From the NCBI GenBank assembly GCA_020436955.1, contig JAGQWW010000137.1, forward strand, positions 1 to 6,709: DNA of 6,709 nt, written 5' to 3'. Source of the stretch: Saprospiraceae bacterium (lineage in GTDB: Bacteria > Bacteroidota > Bacteroidia > Chitinophagales > Saprospiraceae). The notes under the pieces were generated by a model that was not told the origin of the DNA, ran no database searches, and was given only the letters and a program-made list of their open reading frames with translations. Below, piece by piece: positions 5,901-6,709 of the stretch (position 1 is the first letter of the stretch; every line of letters begins with the position of its first letter). The position numbers and the translations under genes were made by a program.

Positions 5901-6709
5901 ATTTTAATACCAGCCTGGATTTCAAGGATAGGTTTTACGCCTCTTTTATCGATGATGGCTCATGTGTAGCGGAAAGGACTGAAACTATTGACCAAAATAT
6001 TGCATATGAAAATCCACCTCAGGTTACTTTCTCCCCTTTGAGCCCAACTGATTTTGTGTTGTTGGGGGATACTGCCGTGTGGACTTTCCAGATTTGTAAT
6101 AATTCGTTTGTGGGTTCAGCAGGTGGTACATGGCTTTCTTTGGAAAGTCCCAATGGTGCCGTTGAAATAGTGAAGGCTGAGGATATTACCGACCTGGATT
6201 CGATACAGCAACTAGGTATAAATGCCTACGGCAATACTGGGAAAAATATCTTTGTACTGGCAGATGGTTTGTCCAGCGCTTCATCTCAAAGTGCCTTTGA
6301 TGATATTTGTAATGTAATCCGGGTTAAAGGTTTAGTTTCTGTTTGTGGTACTTCTAATCTGACCGCAAATGCCGGGTGGAACTGCGAACAATATGATGCA
6401 GATACCTGGAATCCGCAAGATTATCCACCTTGTACTCAACTGACTATCCCATTGACTATCTCTACAAGAGATCCATTTCTGGAGGCCAGCGTGCTATCAC
6501 AACCCGGTAGCAATTTGGACATTTGTGATACTGCCACGATGGAAATAATAGTCCGAAACGTGGACCTGGGTGCTACTTTCGATTTGGAGAGTGTGTTCTC
6601 AATTCCCGATGCAGGTATTGCCTTTATCCCGGGAAGTTTTGAGCTGGCTTATCCAAGTAATAGTCCTTATGTTTCCATTGGGTCTGATCCCGGTTTTACG
6701 ATATCTCAA
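2987..6709 (+). CDS. Giant secreted multi-domain surface protein (C-terminus beyond right edge)
   Basis: The frame is open from the ATG at 2987 to the last base, 1241 residues with no stop. Residues 1-21 form a Sec signal peptide: basic KK at 3-4, hydrophobic core 5-17, and LSA just before the likely cut ahead of Gln22. Cys16 is not in a lipobox, so this is not a lipoprotein. The mature part looks all-beta, rich in Asn, Asp, Thr, Ser and Phe and poor in Lys, with many cysteines suited to disulfides outside the cytoplasm. Visible elements are a domain start at C41 echoed at C1180 (C-D-T then I-x-V-x-N), a W-[GN]-C element at 295-302 and 1131-1133, an acidic calcium-type loop DLDGDGYFDD (415-424), and a Cys/His cluster from C612 to C646. 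This style is typical of large Bacteroidota adhesin-like proteins exported by type IX secretion, but the C-terminal sorting domain that would prove it is outside the window. No enzyme motif is seen and no named gene is recognised. The start is fixed by the signal peptide. Confidence 0.85.
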   Translation, partial: MIKKLLTILGVVLLLCVRLSAQDNLQVAFLPNGIPDNLNVCGDPDTLAIRIVLLNNTDTLANLRGDWNLFEGIALEEILPVSTPGINWLNPGDANHPQLSFPDLSPENNEIILWATIRANCSLSDTISQNNQLQVRNRWLFRYDINDQTDLSESEVSVSYRDAISIPFFTMDLSRPTAAQRVGDCFNRDFTISNTSLDAYVDTLFYSNVQAAGAEVTALMVNGQSIPFTATPAGPNLVRIEAKIAGAVFELNDRIGGQPGNGDQRLDARERLTLTEVLCMVSCDISANSQHFLAWGCGGMTCNTNSISDFLSTGQGEANICINNTQNQDAGYCQTGFTTLQVCNMGLEFDPGFGTMADMDVAIGLGGTFQSNLSGYNITSIRIGSVFIQNWSTVMSLDTIPELSVDPDGPGGLEDLDGDGYFDDLAVDQTFEVTAFFEFDCSLANTFEPADSCLNNFSTSLNARIDFTDACGDRVQNLVSSFYRPTNGNSGFSANSDTDATVEEDVFYVVHRENRAVRNFATTCPNGGVFIAMVELPQGITPVLNETRLVKNEASNFNLLGSSINNGLLTLEFGGPLTQFLTGTYDLILAFEADCTAEPGPSSFPLTFEFSCPDCDCHHIWFCDELDGPWLHSTSPPCPPGSVLDCPDGLLTTEFNVDRTTFGFVDNAFTIPFPEAQANKKVAISCDEVATTIRATIGDLAVNDSLGVYFEYENPDNSGSTVPLFLFKAGTVSFFKNGIENTCQVDGAQVAFDGNGQVKTNSVQLGECLQDLGLVLEPGDSIVFTGLWKLNEDGPIPFQFKEIPSFRGYAFATRNGIRKWCDSYGEDFTVAKTNTVLDFPNSNDFPEGCDAVNLDFKIVTVNNGFRDYFGDELRPSVKVDSLIMQFDTAVFEAFSDFTVEVAIPGHPVHGNAFYELAPLTDFPDGIYRAVFDTLNQTPVFNTASNAPFNFRINLTPNCQSRIGSSTGDNQYHFNTSLDFKDRFYASFIDDGSCVAERTETIDQNIAYENPPQVTFSPLSPTDFVLLGDTAVWTFQICNNSFVGSAGGTWLSLESPNGAVEIVKAEDITDLDSIQQLGINAYGNTGKNIFVLADGLSSASSQSAFDDICNVIRVKGLVSVCGTSNLTANAGWNCEQYDADTWNPQDYPPCTQLTIPLTISTRDPFLEASVLSQPGSNLDICDTATMEIIVRNVDLGATFDLESVFSIPDAGIAFIPGSFELAYPSNSPYVSIGSDPGFTISQ

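Overview
The window looks like chromosomal DNA of a Bacteroidota bacterium, most likely a Saprospiria-type lineage. The evidence is a moderately AT-rich base composition, start codons without Shine-Dalgarno sequences, one match to the Bacteroidota -7 promoter motif (TAnnTTTG), and a very large, cysteine-containing secreted protein of the style these bacteria make. The lineage is inferred from gene style, not from a marker gene. No RNA genes, mobile elements, CRISPR arrays or origins are visible.

Layout. (1) Positions 1-1195, minus strand: a MoxR/magnesium-chelatase-I-like AAA+ ATPase, cut by the left edge after 398 residues. (2) Positions 1196-1389: a divergent promoter region with a -7 match facing right, an imperfect inverted repeat and a short palindrome. 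(3) Positions 1390-2809, plus strand: a small heat-shock protein gene (hsp20) followed by two tandem paralogous genes, each encoding a stand-alone protein with two CBS domains. Two mutually exclusive RNA stem-loops lie in the hsp20-CBS gap, and a clear intrinsic terminator follows at 2857-2883. (4) Positions 2987-6709, plus strand: a secreted giant protein with a clean signal peptide, at least 1241 residues, still open at the right edge. Its 5' leader can also fold.

How they may work together. The middle block reads as a small stress operon: a holdase chaperone plus two probable adenine-nucleotide-sensing CBS proteins that keep the ligand-type residues in all four motifs. The divergent AAA+ ATPase belongs to a family that remodels proteins with a VWA-domain partner, so a shared stress theme is possible but is inference. 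The giant protein is isolated by the terminator and is probably a separate surface or adhesion unit. Nothing here proves a new system. The most distinctive items are the hsp20-CBS-CBS arrangement with its switch-like spacer, and the poorly characterised modular architecture of the giant protein.
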